Below, piece after piece: positions 12,096 to 24,741 of a DNA stretch of 64,000 nt. Both the position numbers and the translations under genes were made by a program. Origin of the DNA: Anaspis maculata (taxonomy: Eukaryota > Arthropoda > Insecta > Coleoptera > Scraptiidae). The DNA is taken from the NCBI GenBank assembly GCA_949128115.1, contig OX421966.1:49411416-49475415 (forward strand), written 5' to 3'. The notes beneath the pieces were generated by a model, which worked only from the letters and a program-made list of their open reading frames with translations, was not told the origin of the DNA and did no database searches. Numbering within the stretch: position 1 is the first letter of the stretch; each line of letters begins with the position of its first letter.

Positions 12096-13923
12096 GTGCG
12101 GAGCAAGTCAGTGAACTTATCCAAGTGGATAGAGGACTTCATCGCCATCTTGCATAATAATCTGTCACATTGCCCTCCGCCGCTGTCATATCTCGGAAAG
12201 TCATTCCGCCGCCTCCTTCCAGTAAGAGAATACAGAGCCGCCAATAAAAAAAGATAAGATGTAATAATTTTGTCGATTACCTATTGTACCCTTATCTGCG
12301 ATGTCAGAAAAACTCAACAACATTGCACTCCTTTGAGTTTCACTTTGTGGTTTGTTGATTTTCATTCCACCAATTTCACCATCTTAAACATAGTGCCATT
12401 TCAAAGATGTGCCAGTGTCATTAATTCATTTGGTTTTCGTCGTTTGAGCTATAAAACGAGAAAACAACTTCCTTTTCTGGATTCTCACCCATGGGGCGAC
12501 CTTCCATTCTTCAAGGGTTGAGTTTCGAGTGTAGTTGTGAGTTTTTTTATGACAAAGATGCGTACCCAATTCTGCGATTTAATTATGTCATAATTTATTA
12601 GGAGCAGCATTTTGATCCATGCATTGTTATTATGGTTATTATGAAAGTTATTATGGAAACTTTATTAGTCGGGAAAGTATGCCGAAAAAGTACCTTCCCA
12701 GTTTTTCCAGCTGACCAAGAGCTATTGCACCAATACGAAACAGTGCAAGGTCAAAATTGAACCATTTTGAACTTGGTGCTAACGCCTGTTTTCATGCACC
12801 ATTCACTAACCGCTGTGGGAACCAAACGACGGCTAGTTGAAATTTGTGAAAACCAGACGTCGGATTTTGGCGGGGTATTTTTTTAATAATTTTCGCAAAC
12901 GAACCGCATTGCAAGTTGACGATGGGAAATTTTCAAAATTTCTGCTGAATTTGAGAGGATTTCTCAAAAATTCATAATTCAATCCATTTTTTTTTTTCAG
13001 GGAATTGACGTTTGAATAATTTGTTCCAGCCTCTTGGCAGATTTTCTCGGCGAAAATTCGGCTTTTCGGGGAGAATTTCGAGAAATTTGGTGTGAAATGC
13101 CGACCAGGGAGTTTCGGGGACCTAGTGTCGTCCGGTGCCGGCCATTTGGCGGTGCTTTTCTTGAAATATTGCCGAAAAATGTTGAAAAATCAAAGCACGG
13201 GCCGCCCCATCTGACAGGAATGTCAATTGATGACGCTCTCGATTTCGAAAAGCAACACACACAACACCTCGGCATTTGAACAGTGTTTTTGAAATAACAT
13301 TTACCCTGTCAGGGTACGAAATGTGACCGTAGTGGTCCAGTAGACCCTTGCTTGGATGACTCTTGGCCGTTTGCCAGGCAACTCAAACAGAAGGTCCTCT
13401 TCAAATTAAACAATCAACATTTCCAGGCCGGCTCTGGTATTGAAAGAGTAATTTGATCAACACAGGGGAACTAAGGAAGCGAAATGGATATAAGAGGTAC
13501 TCACGATTTTACACTGGGGCCAGATTGTGGGAGTTCACATTTGCAAAAAAAAGTGGCCTCTTTCGTTCTTCAGAAGCAAATTCCTTGGCGAGTGCAAGGC
13601 ACACTTTTTTTGACGCGAGTTGTTTGATGTGAATTCCTGGATAATCTGCCGCAGGCTTTCGGCTGTACCACCACAAACGGTTCACCTTTCCGTCTGCAAA
13701 CTTTTTCAGCGCTTCGATTGCCTACTTTCACTAATTTTGGATGGAAATACGACGTTATTTCTGCCGGTTCGATGTAAACAATGCAAATGTCAAATGTGGC
13801 GTTTGGCGTTGGCCGCGTTGGCGTGAAGTTGCCGCCAAGTGGAATGGTTATGAATCGGCAGACAACTTCATGTTTAGTTGGAAATAAAAGATTCGGAAAA
13901 ATTACAAGTTCCACCATAATATA
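12096..13923. other. Non-coding stretch
   Basis: No exon or repeat that I can support. Two overlapping open frames at about 12997-13279 lie on opposite strands and have no domain; a GC-richer patch sits at 13030-13250. Confidence 0.35.
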
Positions 13924-14476
13924 CAGGGTGATTCAAAAATGGCGCATTTCCTCCCGTGTACGTTGTGGGAGACGTTGAGGGAGCACAGAAAAAATAGTAA
14001 AAAAAATTGGCTCATTTAGCCTTCGAGTTATGAAGAGGTGAAGTTGAGAATTTAACTTCTTCAGTTTGGATGATTTTAAAGCAAAGCATTATTACTTGCG
14101 AAGAGTCACATGTCGTTAGTAGTTCCCGATTGAAAATTTCTCTTGCAATTAAGATTTTAGTCGTATTTTCAAATTTCAAAATTGGTCTTTCACCTCAAAA
14201 GTTTCGTGAAAATACATTTGGCAAGTATGTTTGATATGGCCTGGCAGGTTTCACGGAGTTTCCAGGGTAACAATGCAATAATGCTATTGTGATGTACCTC
14301 TCTGATCTAAAGGTGCCAGGTGGGTACTAATGCGATGCTGCCAGATTGGACAGATTTGTTTTTGTTAATAACTTGCAAATCGAAGCCGATTAATTTTTTT
14401 AATTATTTTTCCCATGCTCCGTTAACGTCCACTATAACGTGCCCGAAAGGAAATGCGCCATTTTTGAATCACCCTG
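13924..14476. mobile_element. TA-flanked TIR element (Tc1/mariner-like non-autonomous), 553 bp
   Basis: Termini are CAGGGTGATTCAAAAATGGC at the left and its exact complement at the right. The match extends about 28 nt, then weakens. TA dinucleotides flank both ends (13922-13923 and 14477-14478), the target duplication of Tc1/mariner-type insertion. The interior has no transposase frame. The CAGGGTG start is shared with the larger element at 22976-24113. Confidence 0.75.
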
Positions 14477-14478
14477 TA

Positions 14479-16689
14479 GAGGAAAGCGTCTACAATCAAG
14501 CTTCGGTTTGGCTGTCTAATACACATCCACAAAAAAGCGCTACTAGGACTCATGCTCGTGAGGCAATATTCCCCTAATTATCCTGCCTCATGCACCGACT
14601 ACAAAAGGCAAACAAACACTCGCATTTGGGAATACGGGATCCGATAGGGTTCGGTGGAAACCACAGCTGATGTTGACCTCTCTCCCCTGACTCTTTCGCT
14701 CGTGGCGTTCTAGTTGGCCGGCACAAATCGGCAAGCCTAATCGTTTGATTAAACAATGCACTCAGTAGCTCGCAGGTTTCTGTTTTCGTGCACACATCAT
14801 TTCGTCGATTTTTTTGCCTCCCGCTCGTTTGTTCGAAATGTCGGCTCAAAATAAACAAAAGACTTTGGCCCATGCATCATGCATTTCCTTCAAATGCATA
14901 GGTACGGCATCCCAGATTCGAAAGTTGAATGCCGCTGGGAGAATGTGGGTAGTGAAGCTGCTCGTTAAAAAGTTCAGGATGGACCAAAATTTGTTCCAGT
15001 TTCAAGTGAGGCCATCTCTGGGAAAAACCATCCGATTTGAAAAAAGCTGCTACTTGACTGATAATGATGAAATTTGGTGATTGACGTTTCAAAATAATGT
15101 GGGCTATAATATCGCAAACACCTCATCGATCCAAAGTTCGATTTGGTCATGATTGTCACGTAAGTTGTGGGAAATCGATAAAAATGAACTTCATAACGTT
15201 TCTTGGATGTAGAGGTAGGTCATTGTCGCAATTCGGAGCTGGTTTCTAATAATAAAACGATCCTTTGTTTCCAATAGAGTGGTCACCTGTTGTTTTTTCA
15301 ACAGTTACATGAGAGCAGTTTCAAGGTGGCGCTCACGATGGGAAAAAAATTGTAGATCCTATAGTTTTGATTCGATCAGGCTTTGTCGATGTCTTCACTT
15401 CGCGTTTTATTTCAAACATAATTGTTTGTCGGAATATCAAGTTGCAGCTGGATATCTTCAAAAACATCTGATTTATTGAAAGAAAAAAAAAAGAATGTCA
15501 CTCTTCGCAGCGTATTTCGGAAACCCCTCAAAATATTTCAAAACTTCAAGCAGCGTTTCAAGATATTGATACCTGCTTTCCACAATTGAAAAGAAAATAA
15601 TTTGAACTACTTATTTCCCGAAAAAATAGGCGACTTCAAAAATTGACCTTTTTGACACTTCTACTACGTAGCGTGTACGTAGCGTCGACGTAGCTTCTCA
15701 CAGACAAAGAAAAGCTCTATCAGACGCCGTCAGCTTTTACCATATCGGATATTTTTCCCTAGAGATATTCTCACTTGAAATTTGAGCAGATTGTGGCCTA
15801 TCCTTAATTTTTGACGAGAAGTTTATTTCGTTTCTATATTTTGCATCTTTCCGTGCACTTTTTTTTTGGAATTCTGGAAAATGGAAACTATTCTTTTGGG
15901 GAATCTGAAATTACGGGATTTGTCCCATACTGCACCAGCCCACCCTGTAGACTGTAGGTGGTTACGAGAGTGGTTGATTAGTTTAATCGAGAGCATGTGA
16001 AAATATTCATAATCATAATTCTCACCGCCACCGGCGGGCGTCGTGCCGTGCTGATGTGATTCAGCTTTATCAGCGCCAGCGTAATAAATTGGTTGCATTA
16101 TATGACGCAATTAGCGCGTCGATAATTAACTTTGATTGTTTAATTCATTCCTATGCATTTCGGCTTTGGTGTATGCCGAGAGCCGTAGCCGCCGCCGATT
16201 AATTCAGGCGACCGATTTCGGTGGTCGACTTCTCTCTTTGGTCATTTGAACACGTCGTTATTATTATTAATTATATTCGAACCTGTTACCGTACGACCGG
16301 AAAACATTTGGGGTTGGCTGTGATGTCAAAAAACTCGATCATTCGGATCATTCGGATGAATATTTTGTTTTCATGTTCCGAAGCCAACCCTGAATGATTT
16401 TCATGCTGATCGCAGCTCAGTCAACGAGTCATCAAAAACTCGTTTAAGAAAAAAATGATGCTTCCTCCATTCTTCACTCATCAGGCTCACCACTTACCCA
16501 GATAGATATACTGTCTAAGCACTTTAAGCACACAGGTAGACGCCCTGACGTCGTCAACTCGTCAGTGTTTACGTTTAGTATTTTGGCATTAAGTCAATCG
16601 CTGGAAGAGTTTTTTTATTTTGTTTTTTGTTTCGTGTATCTCTGAAAATTTCCACTTGTTCCTGGTCAGTACTCTTTTAATTTCATATA
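14479..16689. other. Non-coding stretch with a GC-rich patch at 15985-16235
   Basis: No exon or RNA gene supported. The patch at about 16020-16235 contains repeated CCGCC/GGCG strings unlike its AT-rich neighbours and could be regulatory, but nothing in the sequence proves this. CACCCTGTAG at 15942 resembles the terminus of the CAGGGTG elements without a visible partner. Confidence 0.35.
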
Positions 16690-16809
16690 CCATGCGATCA
16701 ACAAAATTTGGAATTGGGGTAGGCTGTGCTATGGCCGAAAGCAGCTTGACATCCTGAAATTTGACCAGGTCACAGCCTACCTCAATTCCGAATTTTGTTG
16801 ATCGAATGG
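16690..16809. mobile_element. Hairpin MITE, 120 bp
   Basis: Arms CCATGCGATCAACAAAATTT and the complement at 16773-16809. The loop TAGGCTGTGCTATGGCCG...GACCAGGTCACAGCC matches the loop of 11280-11428, so this is a second copy of that family with different outer arms. Confidence 0.75.
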
Positions 16810-17019
16810 TATTATACTACACAGGTGGTCCAGGTTTCACTGGAAAAATTTAAAGGGTTCATAGAAGATCGAAAAAGACGAAACGGCCCAACGAAAACAG
16901 AACAGAGGGGTTTTCGGACATTCCACCTCATTTTTTTTTTAAAGGTCAGACAGGTTGATTTTTATATCAAGGGGGACATCTGAAACATACATTGACAAAT
17001 TTCTATGACTATTTATTAT

Positions 17020-17224
17020 CGAATTTAATTATCGTTAGCTAATTGAGACATTTTCTCTGATGAATTTAAGGTCAGTGCTGGTTGAATGACTACGGAAAAT
17101 GCATACAAGCTGTTGTGGTCTAAACATCTTTCCATAATCTTTCGTGAAACTTGTGTTTTCTGTAGTCACTAAGCCAATATTTACCAGAGAAAATATCTCA
17201 ATTAGTTAACAATGATTAAATTCG
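17020..17224. mobile_element. Inverted-repeat element related to 20281-20654
   Basis: Arms CGAATTTAATTATCGTTAGC...TAATTGAGACATTTTCTCT are mirrored at 17180-17224. The centre AAGGTCAGTGCTGGTTGAATGACTACGGAAAATG parallels TAGGTCAGTGCGGGTTGACTGACCACAGAAAATG at about 20341, so both belong to one family. This copy lacks the CGGTTGCACC outer ends seen in the other. Confidence 0.6.
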
Positions 17225-19015
17225 CTGGTGGAACTGGCTATTAGACGTAAGATCGCTATAGCTGTAATAATTGCAAGTTTTTACTGAGCCACAGCCGAGG
17301 TGCGATTAGTGCTTACTGTTTACCATAATATACCTACCGGAAGAAAAATTACGCTTGCTCCAATCGATGAATATTTTGTACCCTAAATGGCGTTTTCGTT
17401 GATCGTACGGTATGGCTTTCATCCACAACAGCATCGAGTTAGCCTGATGGATCAGGGAAGATGAAAATATTATGGCCTCCTCGATGGCCTCAGACTTAGT
17501 GAGTAATATTATGCCTAAGTACCTTAAAGTATATCAAAAGCAATAATAACAGACGTATCTTTGTGAGCGTTGCGACGCTTTTTTCCACCGTGCGGACGCG
17601 CACGCCGACCCCTTGGCTTATTTGCACATTTCTTTTCCGCATTAAAAATTCACGAAGCGTCGGTAAACATTAACAACTCAACTCGACGGACATATACTTT
17701 AGGCTTGGCACGAGACAAAAAGAAAGAAAAAACTCGAGGAGCTGATGGCGAGAGAGGGTAAGACCAACCTTTTCTCTCTGGGCATCATGGGGAAAGATTG
17801 GATGAGACAAAAAGACGGGAGCAAAAGAGACGCGAGGCTTTGGCACATGCATTTTTCAGCGTGTTCTGATGGACCGTACTGTCCCAAGGCTTTTAATGTC
17901 CGGATTAATATTTTAATGGGAGCATCAGCATAGGACGCAGGACGACGGCGGGCCCGAGGCTCCTGGACTTCCTGACGGAAGAGAGGGTGCGTGTGCGACT
18001 GATGGAGAAGTGTCCTCTCTGATTTATGCCTCAACATGGTAGTGCTTTTGGAGCAGCAAAGAAACTGTGTAAAATATAATTTCAAAGACAAATGAAGCTT
18101 TTTTTAAATAATTTTTGCTGGTTGCTGCGTAGATTTGATGATATAGGTATAGTCTACCACTTTACTTCAGTACTTTAGTTTTACTGATGAACTACTTACA
18201 TGATCATGTCTTCCAAGTAGTCCAGTAAAATAAGGCGATTTTTATGCTAAAGTTGGAACTAATTACGGACTCGATGAGAAAATATAACAATGTAGAGAAT
18301 GAGAAACTGAATAAGAAAAACCAAAGTTTCATTTTTAACCACCCCGGGAACCATGAAAAAAAATGGAGAAGATGGAGGAACCTGCGCTGCGGTCTTTTTT
18401 TCCGAAACGGTGAGAGAACGGTGAGAGAACGGTGAGAGATGTGTGAAAACTGTGAGGGACAAAGTTGTAGGGAATTGAATAATCTACAAAAAAGTTCAAG
18501 GGGTATTATGTCTAGCTTCTCCAGTTTAGCCGTTAATCGTGGTCAAAAATACGCGCCCGTCATGTGGAGTGGAAGAACTGCCCGCGTGACATATTTCCTT
18601 GAATGCTGCGAGAACGGCAAGAGATACCCGAAAATTTTGAGTGACAAAGTTGCAGAACATTGAATGTTACAGTAGAAAATTTTCGGGCTCGATTATTGTC
18701 CTTTCTAGTTTAGCCGTGAAACTACGTTCGAAGTTGCGCGACAATCCTGCTTATGAAGTGGTTCTTTTGGAAAACTTACAAAAATCCTAGACTCAATGAA
18801 AAAAATATGACAATGCGAACAATGGAAAACTCAACCTGAAAAACTGGAGTTTCATTTCACACCGTTTTGGGAAACCTTAGAAAAAAAGAAAATCTTCAAA
18901 AATTGCGATCTGCACCTCCAGCTTCCTCATTGGATACTGAAACAAACGTAATAGATATGAAGAATGTGCTCGAACAGGCTTGTAAGGGATTAAATGATCT
19001 ATTGAAAATCCCGTG
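17225..19015. other. Non-coding stretch with GC-rich patch and diverged repeats
   Basis: 17565-18030 is GC-richer, with ATGGCGAGAGAGG followed at once by GTAAGA (near 17745-17763), which could be a short first exon with a splice donor, but no partner exon can be tied to it. From 18240 to 18900 there are diverged direct repeats around GAGAAACTGAA...GTTTCATTT and triplicated AACGGTGAGAG at 18408-18438. Function unknown. Confidence 0.35.
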
Positions 19016-19600
19016 ATATGTATCTTTTTCGACTTAGCTGCCGAGCGCTATCAAAGTGGGGGCACATGACTCGTGACGCGCCACTTATGTGGCCAAACTG
19101 GCACGACGTTCCGATGATTGTTTGATTGATTATAAAACATGATGAAATCATTTGAAAAAAAGCGGGCTTTCTTCAACGTCGGCTAACTATTATTAGAAAT
19201 ATAACTCCGCAGTTGGATGCTGTGTTTTCTGTAGATTTTCTTGTTTGGCAGAATTAAAACTGAAATATACTAAACACTCCCTAAACACAATGTTATATTT
19301 TGAGTATATGTTGATGGGATAGACCTAATGTGTCACAAAATACGAGTATCTCAGTTTTAATTCTGCCTAACAAAAAAAATTACAGAAAACAAAGCATTCA
19401 TCTGAGGAGTTATACATTCTAACAATAGTTACCAGACGTGAAAGAACGGTCACATTGTGTTTTTGAGTAATTTCACCATGTTTTATAATCACTCAATCAT
19501 CGGAACATCGTGCCAGTTTGGCCACATATGCGGCGCGTCACGAATCACGTACACCAACTTTGATAGCGCTCGGCAGTTGAGTCGAAAAAGATATATACAT
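19016..19600. repeat. Near-complete palindrome, 585 bp
   Basis: Left arm landmarks (TCTTTTTCGACTTAGCTGCC, GAGCGCTATCAAAGT, TGTGGCCAAACTGGCACGA, GGCAGAATTAAAACTGA) reappear in reverse complement in mirrored order up to 19600. Arms of roughly 250 nt surround a short centre near 19305. This is a foldback or MITE with no coding content and no obvious target duplication. Confidence 0.75.
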
Positions 19601-20280
19601 TTATAATGGTTTTCAACTCATCATTAACTTTTAACTCGTGGGTTACACATTATCATCATTGATTTTACCTTTATCAGGTGCCTTGGCTTTGTTTTATTCC
19701 CCGGAAACTTCGTAAATTAAAAATAAAGAGGGTCGAAGGACCGACTTTTGACCCTCCATATTTTCTAAAATTAGAGCCCTAAATCTTTTTCGACATTTTT
19801 CTGATACTTTTGAAACATTTCGACTAACTGCGGTTCAATTTTCTACCCCAAGCTTGCAAACACCTGTATATAAAATGAATCGCTTAATTCAGTAATAGCA
19901 CAGACTGTAATAGGTTATTCACAGAACTTGAATCAGACGTAAACATCTTTTAGTTGTTTTATTGACTAGCTTTTTGCTCACTGTCAGTGTCACTCAAACC
20001 AAATATAGCGGCAGCGATGAGAGAGACCTGCTAATTGGTGTCTATCAAACTTTTCTCTTACGATACGTTTTTTGGAGCAAAATAAACCTGACCACACGTT
20101 TCGAAGAAATAACTATTGTTCATCATGCACACTTTAATTTGGAAACAAGTATCAATATCTACCTATATACGGGGTGTATCAAAATCACCGCATTCCGAGT
20201 TCAGAGCAATGTATGAAGTTTCGCTTGGCTTTTGCGGAAATTTATTGAACTGAAATCTCAAACTCAATAACTTTTACCAC

Positions 20281-20654
20281 CGGTTGCACCAAAAAATTTA
20301 TTCCGAATTAGCTAATTGAAGAATTTTTCTGGTGAATTCTAGGTCAGTGCGGGTTGACTGACCACAGAAAATGAATAGCTGTTGTGAACTAAACATTTTT
20401 TATCTACAAGCGTTAAATAATACCCGTCACATTTAATACGTCGAAGGTGTCTATTTTGTTCGCGGGGTTGCTCTACTCGCTAAAGCTCGTTTCGCAAGCG
20501 TTCCCGCTTACAAAATAATACCTGTCACTTTTAGCACTTGTATCGTAAGTAGCTATTTCTAATTTTTCGTAAAACTGCGTTTTTTATTGGTCACAAACTC
20601 ACCAAGGAAAATCCTCAATTAGCTATTTCATGATTAATTTTTTTGGTACAACCG
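20281..20654. mobile_element. TIR element with CGGTTGCACCAAAAAA ends
   Basis: The left end CGGTTGCACCAAAAAA is mirrored by TTTTTTTGGTACAACCG at the right. Sub-terminal GCTAATTGAAGAATTTTTCT is mirrored near 20605-20625. A segment at about 20408-20540 with CAAGCGTTAAATAATACC...AAAATAATACCTGTCAC looks like an insert relative to the sister copy at 17020-17224. No frame is present. Confidence 0.65.
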
Positions 20655-22044
20655 AGGGTTGGTTTAAAAAGTTTTTTTAGACACCTTGTATAACTCATAA
20701 TAAAATAATGTAAAACAATTTCAATGATTGAAATGCACTTTCCCAGCATTTTTTTTTATTGAAACATCTGCGATTTTCGACAAGTTTATCACAACAACAG
20801 CAGCCGCTAGCCACCAAGAGTTGAAGATCATGACGAGCAACCTGAATTTTCCGCTTGATTAAGCGATTTCACTCTCGAATCATCTTTACTCACAGTGTCA
20901 CGCTTGCTTAATAAGAATACTTAAGTCTTCTGTTATCCCATGATCTCGGAGAATATTTTCTTGTTCAATTAAGAAATTACTTGCGATTTGCATCAGTGAA
21001 ACAACTCTTGAAGAGCCGGAAGAACCTTCAAAATCACTTTAGCATAAGCAAAACACAATTACCAGAAGACACACACAATAAACTCGATGAAAAGTTCCTA
21101 GTCACGCTACAAATTTACACTGCGATCATAAACATCGTTTCATTCACGTATTTTTTCCAACCCAACTGCCTCGCACAAAAAGCAATACTTACTTCTTATA
21201 TTTCACAATTTGATTACGCTCTGAAGATTCAACCTTAAAAATTGCATCAAGCGAAAATTCATGCACTTCTTGCGTGCTCTGCAATAATTATAAGAGCGTA
21301 AATAATTCACGATGCAAAAATGGTGGATGCGCTCCGCTAGTCATTTCCCATTCATCGAGATGCATGTAAAACGAGATTAGGATTTTCTTTTTTTAGGGGG
21401 ATCAGATTTTACCGAAACTTGATGGATGGGTGATTGAATTTCGCGCTACAGCCAATTGGGTTTAGTTGGGCTTTACCGCAGAATTTTGAATTATTGGATT
21501 TTCTGTACAGCGATGGGCATCGCAGATACCAAAAGTCGATAGGTATATTCGTACAAAGGTCAAAATACACGCAAAATGCTTTGTGCGTGGGAAAAGTGAT
21601 TCGTGCTTACTTTTGTTCGCCATAGACCTGATCCCAACCTGTTAACCGTTGTGCAAACCCCAATCGGTGTGGATTTATTATAACAAAACAACACCTCTGA
21701 AGCCGCAATAATGATTATCATGATACATAATAATTATTATTCATCGCTAAAATGCCGTCCAAATATCTAAACGTCATTCATATAAATACTCTAACGGCCA
21801 ATAATTCCTGGATTATTATTCATCCAATGGCCCATCCTATTGATATTCCCATCAATCTACGGTTATTGCTTTTTATAGTACAAGCGCTAGAGAGTAGGTA
21901 CAAATAATTGCAATACGGAAGTACTCAGTAGGCAGAAGAAAAAAACTACAACAAAACTATAGCAAACCATTGTGCGTCGTCTGCTGGAGATGTCTGCTTC
22001 ATCTTGCCATTATTAACAAAAATTACTATGTAGATCTTCGTTTG
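20655..22044. other. Non-coding stretch
   Basis: No supported gene, RNA or repeat. A polypurine/A-rich run is near 21935. Open frames are under 90 codons without motifs. Confidence 0.4.
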
Positions 22045-22172
22045 TATAACGAGTGATCAAATGAATTTCTCCTCAAGTCGCCTTCGATTCCTGAAAATAT
22101 GGTGAAAAAACATGGCTAGCAAGGAGATCAAGGCCTCCCTTGAGGAGAAATTTATTCGATCACTCCGTATAT
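22045..22172. mobile_element. Hairpin MITE, about 128 bp
   Basis: GAGTGATCAAATGAATTTCT...CCTCAAG on the left is mirrored by CTTGAGGAGAAATTTATTCG...ATCACTC on the right. Arms are about 35 nt. The sub-terminal GATCAAATGAATT resembles the arm of the 11280-11428 element. Confidence 0.7.
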
Positions 22173-22300
22173 CACAACATCTTAACATCTGGTCAACTAA
22201 GAGAAAATCGCGTAAAGTATTTTTGACACTGTAGGTCCTTCGAAAAGAACTGTAACTATTATTTTAAAAGCTGCCTTGAAGCCCTATCACGATGAGTACC

Positions 22301-22417
22301 GTATGTTCATTAAAAACTTCAATAAAGGGAGGCTATGACGCAGGCCATTCGATCCAAAAATGGCCAGATTATCGTCGGTCCACGGCCTCCCATTATTGAA
22401 TTTTTCAATGAACATAC
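22301..22417. repeat. Hairpin repeat, 117 bp
   Basis: Arms at 22301-22333 (GTATGTTCATTAAAAACTTC...GGGAGGC) and 22385-22417 are reverse complements with few mismatches. No target duplication recognised. Confidence 0.6.
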
Positions 22418-22975
22418 TGTAGAGTACTGCGTTAGTAACGACAGGTTGCGTAGCAACCACGTTTTTGGTAGGCTGAAGCTAGGCAACGTGACGTCACAAA
22501 ATTACCATTTTACTCGTCTTGATATTCTACCCCAGATTTTTTCGATGACTTTTGGTGAAAACCATATAACAAAAATACCGAGCCGTTACCAAGTTACGTT
22601 TGTTACAAGTTACCAAGTTACACTTTGAAAACCGCGGTCCAAAACCGTTCCTGTTGACGCTCCTATATTATTATGTTCAGTTATTGGTGAAATAGAACCG
22701 CATTGTGTGAAAATGTGATCAAAAATCCAAAAGAATGGTCATTTGCAAGGGTATCAGAGGGTACATAGCGGATGTTATACTCATAACATAACTCCCCTGT
22801 CTCAGTTTCACACCTAAATTGAAAACCTATCTGAAATTTATGAGTTTGATACACAATTCAAATCGACAACTTCTTTCTGAGACACCCTTTACTAACGAAA
22901 TGCATGAAAGCTGCTGGTTTATATGGGATTTATTAAAACGATCGATCCTTTGAATATCAAAATTTTATTGCAATA

Positions 22976-24113
22976 CAGGGTGTCCCACAAAGTAACCGAC
23001 ATAGTTCAAGGGTAGATTTACTTTCTTGAGGAAAATCAGAATCTGCCTTCGAAATTTTCCTGACGTCCCCCGTTTCCGATATACAGGGTGATTTATGTGT
23101 TCAACCGAAAAGTTTGATTGGCCATATCTCAGGAATACATCACTAGAATCTATTGAAATTTTGATGGTATATTCTAGAACCAAGAGCCTTTGTAGCGCCT
23201 TATTCACTTATAAAATAAATACAGGACCGTACCCAAATTTTTTTTTCGAGTTTTTGTTGAAAAAGTCTTCCTGTATATATTTTTTTTCAAAATCTGATGT
23301 TATATTCGGAGATTGCATAAAAAATGCTACAAAATACGATTCCTAAATTGTTTGGCACCAATTTAGCTGATCCGAAAAAAATTATTTCCAGAAATTTTTA
23401 AGGAATATTTCTTTAAATTTCAATTTAAATCAGTGAAACGCTATTCCAGATTGTCAAACAAAGTCACTATTACAATTGTGGTGCTCTAACCAACCAATAA
23501 TAATTTCAGGAGAACTTCCTGAAAACATGAATTTGGTACCTCAGATTCCTATCCAAATTCATGTTTCCAGAAAATCTCCTGGAATTATCCTCAATTTGGT
23601 AGAACATCAAAATTGAAATTGTGACTTTGTTTGACTACCTGGAATAGCGTTTGAGTGATTTGAACCAAATTTTCAAAAATATTCATGAAAAGTTTATGTT
23701 AATAATTTTTTTTCGGATCAGTTAAATTAGTGCCAAACAATTTAGAAATCGCATTTAGTAGCATTTTTTATGTAGTTTCCGAATATGACATCAAATTTGA
23801 AAAAAAATCGATACAGGATAACTTTTTCAACAGAAACTTGGAAAACAAAATTTTGGGTACGGTCCCGTATTTATTTTATAAGTGAATAAGGCGCTACAAT
23901 GACTCTTGGTTCTAGAATATACCTGCAAAATTTCAAAAGATTCTATTGATGTATTCCTGAAATATGGCCAATCAATCTTTTCGGTTAAACACATAAATCA
24001 CCTTGTCTATCGGAAACGGGGGACGTCAGGAAAATTTCGAAGGCAGATTCTGATTTGCCTCGAGAAAGTGCATCTACCCTTGAACTATGTCGATTACTTC
24101 GTGGGACACCCTG
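22976..24113. mobile_element. 1138-bp TA-flanked palindromic element
   Basis: Ends CAGGGTGTCCCACAAAGTAA / complement, with TA on both sides (22974-22975, 24114-24115). Homology between the halves extends over almost the whole length: the strings around GGTTCTAGAATAT, AACTTCCTGAAAACATGAAT and GCCAAACAATTTAG all occur in mirrored order, with the centre near 23546. Because both arms carry the same DNA, one 70-80 codon frame appears on both strands; it is not a gene. About 110 nt inside each end there is a second CAGGGTGATTTATGTG-like terminus (23086; mirrored at 23988-24005), which suggests that an inner element was extended or captured. Confidence 0.8.
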
Positions 24114-24115
24114 TA

Positions 24116-24741
24116 TATTGAAAACTCAAACATGTCGCACTCTGAGTGAGAAAGCAAAGATTTTAAGACATGTCTAGCATGTAGGATTTCATTAAAATTG
24201 GGTTGTTTTTCGCACAGATTCGGCCTGATGCTACAAGGAAATGGTTATCGTAATCACAGCTTGAGATGAAATTGCTAGAGCAACGGGCCTTATTCCTATT
24301 GGCTGTCCCCATAGCAATTTGATAGTAAGCACGGTGATGATCAGAACCATTCTCTTATAGAATTAGGCCGATTGTTACATTTCTTATCACCATGATCATT
24401 AAATGATCATGAATCCACGACGCTTTTACAACAAAGGCTGTCGCTTCCAGAAGCTTATTCGAAGAACGGTATGTCGTAGTCATAGAGGATAGAGGATAAT
24501 AGAGTTCTGCATCAAAATGTACAGAATTTGAGGTGCTGCAAAAGTCTTGAGCATTTTCTCTCAGACAGTCAGGCATTAAGTAGTTACTCTACCTAAATAA
24601 TGAAGTTGTTGCTTTTTTTCTTGATGAATGGGGTATAATCTAAAGTATTGCAAACATATACTTATACTTAGCTGAATCAGTCAGAAACACGAACCAAAGT
24701 CGCATCTGTTATTCTAATCCACATCTTTTTTGTGATTCCAG
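24116..24741. other. Non-coding, ends in a polypyrimidine/AG acceptor
   Basis: No repeat or coding sequence supported. The last bases (CTTTTTTGTGATTCCAG) form a good 3' splice site for the exon that follows and give it its plus orientation. Confidence 0.5.

Noticed and set aside
17699..18091. 130-codon minus frame
   Set aside because: Ser/Cys/Phe-rich without motif, in a GC-rich patch; no splice or homology support.
22965..24121. Similar 70-80 codon frames on opposite strands
   Set aside because: The same sequence present in both arms of a palindrome.
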